Source: Lepus europaeus
Taxonomy: Eukaryota; Chordata; Mammalia; Lagomorpha; Leporidae
DNA: 64,000 nt
Reading direction: 5' to 3'
NCBI RefSeq assembly: GCF_033115175.1
Contig: NC_084845.1
Span: 932,501-996,500 of the forward strand
Shown: one piece after another, positions 12,952 to 24,729 of the stretch
How positions within the stretch are numbered: the stretch's first letter is position 1
Layout: every line of letters starts with the position of its first letter
Notes under the pieces: generated by a model
What the model saw: the letters and a program-made list of their open reading frames with translations, nothing else
What the model was told of the DNA's origin: nothing
Database searches by the model: none
Translations under genes and position numbers: made by a program

Positions 12952-13231
12952 GCGCCATGGCTCAATAGGCTAATCCTCTGCCTTGCGGCACCAGCATACC
13001 AGGTTCTAGTCCTGGTCGGGGCACCGGATTCTGTCCCGGTTGCCCCTCTTTCAGGCCAGCTCTCTGCTGTGGCCTGGGAGTGCAGTGGAGGATGGCCCAA
13101 GTGCATGGGTCCTGCACCCCATGGGAGACCAGGAGAAGCACTTGGCTCCTGGCTTCAGATCAGCGTGGTGCGCCAGCCACAGCGTGCCAGCCACAGCGGC
13201 CATTGGAGGGTGAACCAATGGCAAAGGAAGA

Positions 13232-13263
<32 letters not shown>

Positions 13264-13290
13264 ACACTGTCTACTCTGCCTGTCAAAAAA
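12952..13290 (+). mobile_element. CSINE, plus strand
   Basis: It has the full CSINE layout: a head (gccagcgccatggctcaata), a central GC-rich body, a (CT)n stretch at 13243-13264 and a short A tail. In U4 this area has been replaced by different sequence (31930-32870). Confidence 0.9.
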
Positions 13291-13359
13291 ATCAGTTTTT
13301 TACTTTCATTACAACTTGCTAGTTCATTTTCATTCATTATTATACTGAGCTGAAGCCTT

Positions 13360-13520
13360 ACATAGGTACAAGAGCCCAAGCACTTGGGCCATCTTCTGCT
13401 GCTTTCTTAGGCAAATTAGCAGGGAGCCAGACTGGAAGTGGAACAGCTGGGATTTGAACTCGTGCATATATGGGATTTTGGCATCACAGGCAGCAGCCTA
13501 AGACAACCCTAGCCCTTGAA
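13360..13520 (-). mobile_element. SINE fragment, minus strand
   Basis: It reads as the minus strand of a CSINE body (cccaagcacttgggccatct is the diagnostic core) and lacks both ends. The paralogous fragment is at about 32870-33015 in U4. Confidence 0.75.
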
Positions 13521-13597
13521 ATATATTTTCATGCTAGTAGATCCTGAGCTATATGGATACAATTGGTTTTTTATATTTTTTAAATTTACCATTACTC

Positions 13598-14250
13598 ACT
13601 CTGACCTCAGAATTATCCCTTAACCCTTCCTGATGTGGCTGAAAAGCCCATGAGAACATTTCAGACATGGAAAGCGAAGACATTGTGGTAAATATGTTCT
13701 ACATGAAGGATCTCTGTGAGTGAGACCCCAGCAGAAAGAAGTGGCCATCAAAGAAGGATGTACTTTTCTCTAAAGGAGGAGAGAACTTCCACTTTGCTTA
13801 TGGCCTTGTCTAAATAGTGAGGGAGCTTGTGCATTTGAAAGGCTTTCATAGCCTAGGAAGCTCATGTCAAGAGCCTCGGGTGGTCACTGATGTCATACAT
13901 AAGAGTGTTAATTATTAAATTAACAACAGGGTTCACTGTGTAAGAACTCCCCATGCAGGACCTCTGTCCTCAATGAGTTGTATTTATGAGAGTTAACTGT
14001 AAAACTAGTTCTCAGTTTTTGTGTGTGTGTGCATGTGTATGCAAATTGTTGAAATCTTTACTTAGTATAGAGTAAGTCTTCTGTGCTCAAAGTTAATTGA
14101 AAATGAATCCTAATGGAGAATGGAAGTGGGAAGGGGAGAGAGAGGAGGAGTGTGGGTGGGTATGGTGGGTATGGTGGGAAGAACAACATATTCCTAAAAT
14201 TGTACTTATGAATTTGCATTATTTTACAAACAAATTAAATAATTAATTAA
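13598..14250 (+). mobile_element. Old L1 3' end (5'-truncated)
   Basis: The sequence matches the 3' UTR of the other L1s here (compare 48800-49450): a 'gatctctgtgagtgagacc' segment, a purine-rich aaggggagagagaggaggag stretch near 14130, and an A/T-rich tail. It is 5'-truncated within the 3' UTR. A paralogue is at ~33095-33775 in U4, and U5 lacks it, so it inserted before the U2/U4 split but after U5 separated. Confidence 0.85.
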
Positions 14251-14828
14251 AAAATAAATTTAGTGTTACTAATTATCTCAATCTTGGATTAATACTCTAC
14301 ATATAAAATGAAGGTACTTGGATTCTATACAATTGAAATCATTTAATGTTTTTTTCTTCATAATATTTTATATTTTAGTTGGCATGAGCTATTCATTCTT
14401 TCAATATTTGCTTTCAAATATTTGCTGTGATAGTATCATTGTACATTTGAGGCCAATGAAATAAGAGTAAATCTTTGGCGTCACTATTCTACCATGCCAC
14501 TTAGAATACATAATTAAATGTTGTGATAATTAATTATTCTATCATTATTCTCCTATAAAATTGGTCACCCATATTGTAACTTGAATTTCTGCATTTTCAT
14601 ACAAACACCAGAATTAAAGCTTGGTTGGCAAAGGGACACTACTGTAACACAAATAGACAAGAAAACGATTGTCATATAGGAACAAGGTGAATGTTGATGA
14701 AAAACCTGAAATAGCCATGCAAGAATATATACTCAGCCAGCATCCAAATGCCTCTCAAGAAGATTAAGTGGAAAAAAATGGGTAGAGTAGAAATGAACTT
14801 AAGCTTCCTTGATGAAATACATTAGCTC

Positions 14829-14841
14829 CATTTCTTTCCAG
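14829..14841 (+). promoter_or_regulatory. Splice acceptor before the V1R coding exon (copy 1)
   Basis: A pyrimidine tract followed by CAG (catttctttccag) lies ~60 nt upstream of the ATG. The same site is present before copy 2 (ends 34410) and copy 3 (ends 55523). V1R genes commonly have non-coding 5' exons, so this is likely the 3' splice site of the coding exon. Confidence 0.6.
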
Positions 14842-14902
14842 GACTTACTGGCTTTGCGTGAACTACTGCCCTAGTGACTGCCTGCCATCCAGGGCTCTGA
14901 CC

Positions 14903-15820
14903 ATGGAAATCATCTTTGTCTCTCAGATAGGAGTCGGAGTCCTAGGAAACATCCTGCTCCTTCTCTGCTATGGCTTCATTTCCTGCACTGGACGAGGGAT
15001 AAAGCACATGGATTTGATTCTCCATAACCTACTTGTAGCCAACTGCTTGGTTCTTCTCTCGAGAGGCATTCCTCAGACCATGGCAGCTTTGGGGCTGAAG
15101 TATTTCATGGGTGATTTTGGATGCAAACTAGTTTTCTATGTTCATAGAGTGGCCAGAGGGGTGTCTTTGAGTGCTACTTCTCTCTTGAGTAGCTTCCAGG
15201 CCATCACAATCAGCCTTAGCAGCCCCCAGTGGATGGAACTCAAGGTCAAAGCCCTCAAATCCTTTCGATTTTCCATTCTCCTCTGCTGGCCCCTTCAACT
15301 GTTGGTAAATAGTATGGTTCCTGTGCATATTACAGCAATGGGGGAGAGCAACAACCTTACAGAGAAAATAGATTTAGGGTTCTGCTCTGGTATAATTGAC
15401 AGAAGTATATCTTTACTGTATTCCATGATGTTTTCCTTCATTGACGTCTTGCATTTGGTGTTAATGATTTGGGCCAGTGGCTGCATGGTGTTCATTTTGT
15501 ACAGACATAAGCAGAAGGTCCTACACATGCACAGCAAAAGCCTCACTCCCAAATGCTCCCCGGAGACGAGAGCCACCCACAGCATCCTGATGCTAGTGAG
15601 CACATTTTTCTGTTTTTATGCACTGTCTTCCTTCTTTACTCTCTCTATTTTTGTCTTTGATAAACCCAGCTGGTGGCTGGTGAATGCCTCTGCCCTTACG
15701 AGTTCATCTTTCCCCTGTGTTAGCCCCTTTGTGCTCATCAGCAGAGACCCCCATGTCTCTAGGCTGTGGTATACCTGCGGCACAAAGATCAATGATTTTT
15801 GTAAACGGGTCAGAGCATGA
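14903..15820 (+). CDS. Vomeronasal type-1 receptor (V1R, VN1R4-like), copy 1
   Basis: This is a family-1 vomeronasal receptor, a GPCR of vomeronasal sensory neurons that couples pheromone binding to Gi2. The single coding exon gives 305 residues, the usual V1R length. The start at 14903 (gaccatgg, good Kozak context) aligns with the normal V1R N-terminus. A longer frame seen in the sister copies would begin at 14858, but that codon is GTG here. Visible features are TM1 (~5-25), TM2 with HNLLVANCLVLLSRG, TM3 beginning FGCKLVFYVHRVARG (Cys 74), an extracellular loop 2 sequon NNLT with a nearby Cys, TM6 (ATHSILMLVSTFFCFYALSS) and TM7 (SSFPCVSPFVLISRDP). It lacks one residue in loop 2 (CSGI-IDRS) relative to the U4 and U5 copies and reads FTLSIFVFDKPS where they have FTL/FYMSLFDKPS. 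A splice acceptor (tttctttccag) ends at 14841. No frame damage is visible, so it is probably functional; expression is unknown. Confidence 0.95.
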   Translation: MEIIFVSQIGVGVLGNILLLLCYGFISCTGRGIKHMDLILHNLLVANCLVLLSRGIPQTMAALGLKYFMGDFGCKLVFYVHRVARGVSLSATSLLSSFQAITISLSSPQWMELKVKALKSFRFSILLCWPLQLLVNSMVPVHITAMGESNNLTEKIDLGFCSGIIDRSISLLYSMMFSFIDVLHLVLMIWASGCMVFILYRHKQKVLHMHSKSLTPKCSPETRATHSILMLVSTFFCFYALSSFFTLSIFVFDKPSWWLVNASALTSSSFPCVSPFVLISRDPHVSRLWYTCGTKINDFCKRVRA

Positions 15821-16544
15821 AAATCCAGAATGCTGCATACTTTCCATGTATCAGGTCACCCTTCCATATTTTATATAGCATTTACATTTGCTCACTCAGT
15901 TTATGGATAGGATCAAAACCAGATAGACTGAGCATGATCACAAAATTATTTCATTTAGCAGATAGCCAGGCATGAAAAAAGGAGGGGCTTCTCATTTCTA
16001 CTTTGCCTTCATCTAATAAGGTTTTTTTTCTTTAGTCTTTGTCCTCATGTGTCTTTGTCTCCTTACAAATCCTACTATATCCCCTCTACCATTCACTCTA
16101 TTAATATCCTCATTTGAGATACTGTGATAGTAAAGTCTACTCTCAGTTTTATGTGTTTGATTAAATACCTAAAATGAACTCCTAAAGATATGAGACTCCT
16201 TCCTTCACTCTGAATCTTTGGGGGCTATAAAAACACTGTGGGTACATTTATGATACAGTTCCTTCCCTGGATTTTGGAGGAAATTAAGTGATTTGGTATT
16301 CAAGAAGTTGCTATCATTGATTTTATAAGCATGTTAAATTGTATGCCCTCAGATAAAATCCTAACACAGTACCACAAGTCCAGCTAGAATAGGAATTCTG
16401 GAGGAAAAGTACAGTGGAAGAATATTGTCTTCATTCCTCAAAGGAAAGTTATGTTTAAGCCAATGGGAAAAGCCCAGAGGAAAATGAATGAAAAATTTCC
16501 CTGGTGCTGCATTTGATGACATTTTTATGAGCATAGTTTTTGCT

Positions 16545-16880
16545 TTTTTTAAAAAAAAAACATTTATTTATTTGTAAGTTAGATTTATGCAGAGAGAGGA
16601 GAGGGAGAGTGAGAGATCTCACATCCAATGGTTCTCTCCCTTATTGGCTGCAAGGGCTGGAGCAGTGCTGATCTGAAGCCAGTAGCCAGGAGCAACCTCC
16701 GGGTCTCCCACACAGGTTCAAGGGCCCAAAGACTTGAGCCATCCTCTACTTCTTTCCCAGGCCATAGCAGCGAGCTGTATCAGAAGTGAAGCAGCGGGAT
16801 CTCGAACCAGCGCCCATATGGGATGCCGGTGCTTCAGGCCAGGGTGTTAACCCATTGCGCTGCAGCGCCAGCCCCATGAT
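16545..16880 (-). mobile_element. CSINE, minus strand, U2-specific
   Basis: It runs from an A/T tail (tttttaaaaaaaaaacattt) to the tRNA-like head (cattgcgctgcagcgccagc). The paralogous U5 position (~57955) has no SINE, so this insertion is specific to U2. Confidence 0.9.
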
Positions 16881-17177
16881 CAGGGTCTTTCTGAGATTGT
16901 GGACAACAGAAACATGATATAACTGAGTGGCAGGTCACTCTGACAAAGCAGAGCAAAGTAAAAGTAATGTGCATCAGAAGGTTGAAATTTTTCAGAAGCT
17001 CACATGCAAAGATGTTAAATTTCATTCCAGAATGTCAATGTGTGACAAAATTGGCTAAATAAAATCTCATATTTTTTACAAAATGTTGACACCACTGAAA
17101 GCTATTATTAGGAACCAGTTAATTTACCCAGAAATAGAGGGGGCAGGAATAACTACAGGAAGGCATGTTTGCCTCAT

Positions 17178-17475
17178 TTATCTTTTTAAGATTTATTTGT
17201 TTGAAAGTCATTAAAGAGAGAGCTTCCATCTGCTGGTTGACTTCCCAAATGACGCCAACAATCAGGGCTGGACCAAGGAGAAGCCAGGAGCTTCTTCCTG
17301 ATCTTCCATATGGGTAGCAGAGACCCAAACACTTGGGTCATTTCTGCCACTCTTCCAGGCCATTAACATGGAACTGGATCAGAAGTGAAGTACCCAGGAC
17401 AGAACCAGTGCCCATATGGGATGATGGTGCTATAAGCAGCAGCTTTACCTGCTATGCCACACTCTGGCCCCAGCA
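17178..17475 (-). mobile_element. CSINE-like element, minus strand
   Basis: It starts with tttttaagatttatttgttt and ends at ctatgccacactctggcccc, a diverged reversed CSINE. An orthologous copy is at 58250-58525 in U5. Confidence 0.85.
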
Positions 17476-17734
17476 TGTATGTAATTCATGAAAAAAGACC
17501 AGGTGAAAATGACAGAGGACATGAGGGCATTGAGGTACAAGGGGCAGCAGAGGGAACTTGAGCACAAAGCCAGGATGTGTTTCTGGCCAACCCGAGGCTT
17601 TTGTCTCCTATCCAGGATTCTGGTTTATTTCTCAGAAATATGCACAGTCACAGCCTTGAAGAACAAGACAAAGCAAGTGAAAAAGGAGAGAACTGCCAGA
17701 GTATTATAAAGGGTTCATGGTCAAGAAACTGTTA

Positions 17735-18078
17735 TTGTGGTTGGCATTGTGGTGAAGTGGGTTAAATCAGCAGCTGCAACACTGGCATCACATGGGGTGG
17801 GGTGGGGGGACTGGTTGAAATCCCAGCTGCTTAGCTTCCAATCCAGCTCCCTGCTTATGCACTTGGGAAAGCAGCTGGTGTTGGCCTAAGCACTTTGGAC
17901 CCCACCACTTACATGGGAGACCTGGATGGAGTTCCAGACTTCTTGCCTAGGCCTGACCTAAGCTTTGGCAGTTGAAGCCATTTGGGAAGTGAACGAGAGG
18001 TTAGACCATCTCTCTTTTGTCTCTAGGTTTTTCTGTCACTCTGGCTTTCAAAGAAATAAAATAAATTTTGCAAAAATG
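17735..18078 (+). mobile_element. CSINE copy, plus strand
   Basis: The head is ggttggcattgtggtgaagt; a G-rich insertion (ggggtggggtggggggac) lies near 17795-17812, and the tail has CT-rich and aaataaaataaa segments. An orthologue with the same G-rich segment is at 58790-59112 in U5. Confidence 0.85.
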
Positions 18079-18555
18079 GAAACTTTCATTGACGGTTTCA
18101 ACAAACACATGTGGAATACCTAATTTGTATCACCCATTATCAACTGTGTAGGAAAAAAATGGAGAAAAGCCAATTAGGGGATGAATACTTCATGGGTGAG
18201 TGTGTAATGAGATATTAGATAAACCAATGGGAGTTGGCCTTATTGGAAAAATGATATTTGAGGCTAGACTTGAAAGGAGATAAGGGAGACAATCACATGA
18301 ATATTGAGATGATTTGACCAATAGAAGAAACAGGCTATTCCAGCAAAGCCTGGAATGTACACAGAACCCAGAGAGTAAGCAGCAGCATGTCAAAGAGGAG
18401 GATTGACAGGCTACAGAGGCTGAAGTCTAGGAGGTCCATAGAACACTCTGAGCATTTTTGGTTCTCTCAGAAAAAATGAAGAGGTGCTAGAGGGTTTCTA
18501 AAAGGTGTTGTCATTTCTCTGCCTCATATATTGAGCCATCCTGGCTTTGAGTGAG

Positions 18556-19006
18556 AACTGATGATGAGATAGAAGAAATGCAAGAAGTGGATCTCAAAAA
18601 ATTGATAAGAACATTAAGAAGTTCTCAAAAACAAATTCTTGAACTACAGAAATCCTCACTGGACAGGATAGAAAATCTCTCTTGCGAAAATGAAATATTA
18701 AGCAGGAATCAAAATGAAATGAAGCAACTAGTAGAACATGAAACTGTGATAGTGATGAGAAATCATAATGAAATGAAGAACTCAATAGATCAAATGACAC
18801 ACACATTAGAGAGCCTTAAAAACAGAATGGGTGAAGCAGAAGAGAGAATATCGGACTTAGAAGACAGAGAACAGGAAAGGAAACAGGAAAACCAAAGAAA
18901 AGAAGAGGAAATTAGAAATCTAAAAAATATTGTCAGGAATCTACAGGATACTATTAATAAACCCAACATTCAGGTTCCAGGAGTTCCTGAATATCAGACA
19001 AAATAA
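18556..19006 (+). pseudogene. L1 ORF1 fragment (coiled-coil part)
   Basis: L1 ORF1p is an RNA-binding trimeric chaperone. The frame is rich in Glu, Lys and Asn heptads (IEEMQEVDLKKLIRTL, RISDLEDREQERKQEN), i.e. the coiled coil, and reaches the start of the RNA-recognition region (IQVPGVPEY). It then runs into sequence from the ORF2 endonuclease because of an internal deletion. The 5' end is also missing, so no functional ORF1p can be made. Confidence 0.88.
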
Positions 19007-22000
19007 ACTTTAGCACAAAAACTGTTAAGAGAGACAAAGAGGGACACTATATAATGATTAAGGGTTCAATTCAACAGGAAGATGTAACTTTTACAAATGT
19101 ATATGCACCTAATCACAGGGCACCGGTTTATTTAAAAGATATGTAAGGAACTTAAAAGGAGGCTTAGATTCCAATACAATAGTACTGGGGGACTTCAATA
19201 CTCCACTTTCAGAAATAGAGAGATCATCCGGACATAAGATCAACAAGGGAACAGCAGATTTAATCGACACTATTCCCCAAGTGGATCTAACAGATATGTA
19301 CAGAACTTTCAATCCTACATCTAAAGATTTTACATTTTTCTCAGCAGTGCATGGAACTTTCTCTAGGATTGACCACATACTAGGCCATAAAGCAGGTCTC
19401 AGTAAATTTAAAAGAATTAGAATCATACCATGCAGCTTCTCAGACCACAGTGGAATGAAATTGGAAATTAGCAACTCAGGAATCCCTAGAGAGTATGCAA
19501 ACACATGGAGACTGTACAAAATGCTCCTGAATGAACACTGGGTCATAGAAGGAATCAAAAGAGAAATAAAATTTTTTCTGGAAGTAAATGAGGATAACAG
19601 CACAACATATCAAAACTTATGGGATACGGCAACAGCACTGTTGAGAGGAAAGTTTATATCAATAGTGCCTACATCTAGAAATTGGAAAGGCACCAAATAA
19701 ATGAGCTTTCAGTGCTTCTCAAGGATCTAGAAAAACTGCAGCAAACCAGACCCAAATCTAGTAGGAGAAGAGAAATAATTAAAATCAGAGAAGAAATCAA
19801 CAGGATTGAATTAAAAAATTACAAAAAATCAACCAAGTGAAGAAATGGCTTTTGAAAAAAAAATAAAATTGACACACGGTTGGCTCAACTAACTAATAAG
19901 AGAAAAGACCCAAATCAATAGAATCAGAGATGAAAAGTAAATGTAACAACAGACACCACAGAAATAAAAACAATAATCAGAAATTACTGGAAAGAGTTGT
20001 ATGCCAGCAAACAGGGAAATCTTTCAGAAATGGATAGATTCCTGGACACATGCAACCTACCTAAATTGAACCAGGAAGACATAGAAAACCTAAACAGACC
20101 CACAACTGAGAAGAAATTGAAACAGTAATAAAGGCCCTCCCAACAAAGAACAGCCCAGGACCATATGGATTCACTGCTGAATTCTACCAGACATTTAAAT
20201 AAGAATTGACTCCAATTCTTCTCAAACTATTCAGAACAATTGAAAAAGAGGGAATCCTCCCAAATTCTTTCTATGAAGCCAGCATCACCTTAATTCCTAA
20301 GCCGGAAAAAGATGCAGCATTGAAAGAGAATTACAGACCAATATCCCTGATTAACATAGATGCAAAAATCCTCAATAACATTCTGGCCAATATAATGCAA
20401 CATCATATTAGAAAGATCATCCACCCAGGCCAAGTGGGATTTATCCCTGGTATGCAGTGATGGTTCAACGTTCGCAAAACAATCAATGTGATACACCACA
20501 TTAACAGACTGCAGAAGAAAAACCATATGATTATCTCAATAGAAGCAGAGAAAGCATTTGATAAAATTCAACAACCTTTCATAATGAAAACTCTAAGCAA
20601 ACTGGGTATAGACGGAATATTCCTCAATATAATCAAAGGAATTTATGAAAAACACATGGCCAGCATCCTATTGAATGGGGAAAAGTTGGAAGCATTTTCA
20701 CTGAGATCTGGTACCAGACAGGGATGCCCACTCTCACCACTGCTATTCAATATAGTTCTGCAAGTTTTAGCCAGTGCCATCAGGCAACAAAAAGAAATTA
20801 AAGGGATACAAATTGGGAAGGAAGAACTCAAACAAACTATCCCTCTTTGCAGATGATATGATTCTTTATTTAGGGGACCCAAAGAACTCTACTCAGAGAC
20901 TATTGGAACTCATCGAAGAGTTTGGCAAAGTAGCAGGATATAAAATCAATGCACAAAAATCAACAGCCTTTGTATGCACAGGCAATGCCAGAGTTGAGGA
21001 AGAACTCCTAAGATCAATCTCATTCACAATAGCTACAAAAACAATCAAATACCTTGGAATAAACTTAACCAAGGATGTTAAAGATCTCTATGATGAGAAT
21101 TACAAAATCTTAAAGAAAGAAATAGAAGAGGATACCAAAAAATGGAAAAATCTTCCATGCTCATGGATTGGAAGAATCAACATCATCAAAATGTCCATTC
21201 TCCCAAAAGCAATTTATAGATTCCATGAGATACCAATCAAAATACCAAATACATTCTTCTCAGATCTAGAAAGAGTGATGCTGAAATTCATATGGAGACA
21301 CAGGAGACCTCGAATAGCTAAATCAATCTTGTATAACAAAAACAAAGCCGGAGGCATCAGAATACCAAATTTCAGGACATACTACAGGGCAGTTCTTATC
21401 AAAACAGCATGATACTTGTCAAAAACAGATGGATAGACCAATGGAACAGAATAGAAACACCAGAAATCAATCCAAACATTTACAGCCAACTTTTATTTGA
21501 TCAAAAATCCAAAACCAATCCCTGGAGTAAGGACAGTCTATTCAATAAATGGTGCTGGGAAAACTGGGTTTCCACATGCAGAAGCATGAAGCAAGACCCC
21601 TACCTTATACCTTACACAAAAATCCACTGAACATGGATTAAAGACTTAAATCTATGACCCGACACCATCAAATTATTAGAGAACATTGGAGAAACCCTGC
21701 AAGCTATTGGCACCGGCAAAGACTCCCTAGAAAAGACCCTGGAGGCACAGGCAGTCAAAACCAAATTAACTATTGGCATTGCATCAACTTGAGAAGTTTC
21801 TGTACTACAAAAGAAATAGTCAGGAGAGTGAATAGGCAACCGACAGAATGGGAAACAATATTTGCAAACTATGCTACATTTAAAGGATTAATAACCAGAA
21901 TCTACAAAGAGATGAAGAAACTCTACAACATGAAAACAAACAACCCATTTAAGAGATGGGCCAAGGACCTCAATAGACATTTTTCCAAAGAGGAAATCCA

Positions 22001-22500
22001 AATGGCCAACAGGCACATGAAAAAAATGTGTTCAAGATCACTAGCTACCAGGGAAATGCAAATCAAAACCTCAATGAGGTTCAACACACTGTTGGTGGGA
22101 ATGCAAACTGGTTAAGCCACTATGGAAGTCAGTCTGGAGATTCCTCAGAAACCTGAATATAACCCTACCATTTAACCCAGCCCTCCCACTCCTTGGAATT
22201 TACCCAAAGGAAATTAAATTGGCAAACAAAAAAGCCATCTGCACATTAATGTTTATTGATGCACAATTCACAATAGCTAAGACCTGGAACCAACCTAAAT
22301 GCCCATCAACAGTAGACTGGATAAAGAAATTGTGGGACATGTACTCTATAGAATACTATACAGCAGTATGAAACAATGAAACCCGGTCATTTGCAACAAA
22401 ATGGAGGAATCTGGAAAGCATTATGCTGAGTGAAATAAGCCAGTCCCAAAGGGACAAATATCATATGTTCTCCCTGATCAGTGACAACTAACTGAGCACC
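19007..22500 (+). pseudogene. L1 ORF2 pseudogene
   Basis: This is a remnant of the endonuclease/reverse transcriptase ORF. Endonuclease residues are visible ([10 protein letters not shown] near 19165, SFSDHSGMKLE near 19440), the RT fingers/palm follow ([18 protein letters not shown] near 20340), and the RT active-site motif FADD is near 20845. The frame is broken many times (for example 19700, 20201, 20458-20460, 20824 and 21412). The cysteine-rich C-terminal motif has been lost to the ~100-bp deletion at 22083. Not functional. Confidence 0.92.
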
Positions 22501-23010
22501 AAAGGGAAAACCTGTTGAAGTAAAATGGACACTATGAGAAACGGTGACTTGATCAGCCCTTGCCCTGAGTGTTGATGAACAACTTAATATGTTGTCCCTC
22601 TTAGTATTTTTTTGTCTGTTCTACTTAACACTATTGATTTAATTCTTTAAATAATACACAATTATTCTTAATGTTGAAACCTAACTGAAAAGTTATATAA
22701 GAGTGGGAATAAGAGAGGGAAGAGATGTACAATTTGGGACATGCTCAAGCTGACTTGCCCCAAATGGTAGAGTTAGAAACATACCAGGGGATTCCAATTC
22801 AATCCCATCAAGGTGGCATGCACCAATGCCATCTCACTAGTCCAAGTTATCAATTTCTGTTCACAATTGATCATAATGATAGGACTAAGAATCAAAGGGA
22901 TCAAATAAACCAGACTAGTGTCTGAAAATACTAAGCGATAGAACAAAAAAGAGAGAGAATGATCCAACATGGGAAGCGAGGTACACAGCAGACTCATAGA
23001 ATGGCAGATG

Positions 23011-23357
23011 TCCAGCCGGCGCCACGGCTCACTAGGCTAATCCTCCACCTTGCGGCGCCGGCACACCAGGTTCTAGTTCCGGTCGGGGCGCCGGATTCTG
23101 TCCTGGTTGCCCCTCTTCCAGGCCAGCTCTCTGCTGTGGCCAGGGAGTGCAGTGGAGGATGGCCCAAGTCCTTGGGCCCTGCACCCCATGGGAGACCAGG
23201 ATAAACCCCTGGCTCCTGCCATCGGATCAGCGCAGTGCGCCGGCCGCATTGCGCCGGCCGTGGCGGCCATTGGAGGGTGAACCAATGACAAAGGAAGACC
23301 TTTCCTCTGTCTCTCTCTCTCACTGTCCACTCTGCCTGTCCAAAAAAAAAAAAAAAA
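23011..23357 (+). mobile_element. CSINE inserted in L1 3' UTR (first of two at the same site)
   Basis: It is a full CSINE with a GC-rich head (ccagccggcgccacggctca), a (CT)n stretch and a long A tail (23342-23358). The target duplication is agaatggca(g/c)atg at 22998-23010 and 23358-23370. It carries an extra cgccggcc-repeat segment near 23238-23262 that the other L1-resident CSINE (48426-48778) lacks. Confidence 0.95.
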
Positions 23358-24729
23358 AGAATGGCACATGTTCTATACAGCACTCTGGCCTCAGAATCAG
23401 CCCTTACGGCATTCAGATCCGACTGAAAAGCCTATGAGAGTATTACAGGCATGCAAAGCCAAGACACTCTGGCAACAACAAAAAAAATGACCTAAATGAA
23501 AGATCTCTGCGAGTGAGATCCCAGTGGAAAGAACAGGTCATCAAAGAAGGAGGTACCTTTCTCTGAAGGGAGGAGAGAACTTCCACATTGACTACAACCT
23601 TGTCTAAATATGATAAGAGTTGGTGAACTCAAAAAGCTTCCATATTTTGGCAACTCGTGACAAGAGCCTAGGATGATTACTGATGCCATAAACAAGAGTG
23701 TCAATTTGTTAAGTCAACAACAGGAGTCACTGTGTACTTACTCCTCATGTAGGATCTCTGTGCTTAGTGTGCTGTACATAATGATTTAACGCTATAACTA
23801 GTACTCAAACAGTATTTTTCACTTTGTGTTTCTATTTGGGTGCAAATTGTTGAAATCTTTACTTAATATATACTAAACTGACATGTATATAAAGAGAATT
23901 GAAAATGAATCTTGATGTGAATGGAAGGGGAGAGGGAGTGGGGAAGGGGAGGGTTGTGGGTGGGAGGGAAGTTATGGGGGGGGAAAGCCATTGTAATCCA
24001 TAAGCTGTACTTTGGAAATTTATATGCATTAAATAAAAGTTAAAAAATGGGATGTATGAAGTGAGGAACCTATAATGTGCTAAGAATAAGCATGGTGATG
24101 GGATTTTGGTCTCAGTTGAAGGATGCAGCTGTAATCAACCAAGTGAGGGCAGGATACAGTCAGAGAAGAGCTGGAAAAAAGGTTGGGAATGAGGTTTGAC
24201 TAGGTGGAGTCTGTGACATTGTTAGACATCCACGACTAGGTTATATGTAGATCATAGATGAATGGGTTGTTGGGGAGGGAGATCTGGAAAGAGGGAAACT
24301 TTGGAAATGTTTGGTTTCTTGTATTTATTGATTCGCAATAAGATGTGCATAATTCTAGGATTAATGATTGAGGTGAGGTGTCTATTCTTATTAATTACTT
24401 GGCAAAGTGGAGGACCTAGGCAATCCAATATAAAAATATAGAACTCTATCACCTGTATCTACCACTACTGAGAAATTAAATTAAAATATTAGATACCATT
24501 ATATAGCTTAGCAGTTTGTTCGTGTATTATATTTGCTGATAAAATCTCAGATTAGAATTTGCCCAGAAATGCATAGAAACTGAAGAACTGGAAAGATTAA
24601 AAATGTTACAAAAGTATTCCCTTGAGAAAAGTGAGAAGAAAATCCCAGAAACATGAAATATACAGGAACAAACAGGCTAACAGTTATTTTAAGAAGAGAG
24701 CATTTACAATGCCATTTGTAGAAGAGACT

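Larger units (their letters stand above)
10480..18555. repeat. V1R duplication unit U2 (intact V1R)
   Basis: The unit is paralogous to U4 (30270-51400 minus the L1/ERV block) and to U5 (51400-59600). It contains the conserved block, several SINEs, an old L1 3' end, a V1R reading frame and a terminal ~360-bp segment (18190-18550) that matches 59215-59590. It ends abruptly where an L1 begins at about 18556. Stretches 10480-11080 and 15821-16540 show no gene. Confidence 0.85.
18556..24047 (+). mobile_element. L1 retrotransposon at the U2/U3 junction, with internal deletion
   Basis: It contains part of ORF1, most of a decayed ORF2 and a 3' UTR ending in a short A tail at about 24047. The left flank is U2 terminal sequence and the right flank is U1/U3 initial sequence (compare 3999). 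I see no target duplication across it, so the element lies exactly at a duplication boundary. Internal deletions occur at ~18995 (ORF1 joined to the ORF2 endonuclease region) and ~22083 (about 100 bp of the ORF2 3' part). A CSINE is inserted in the 3' UTR. Confidence 0.9.

Noticed and set aside
14858..14902. Extended N-terminus of V1R copy 1 from GTG
   Set aside because: GTG is not a normal start in vertebrate mRNA, and the downstream ATG has a good context and fits the family.
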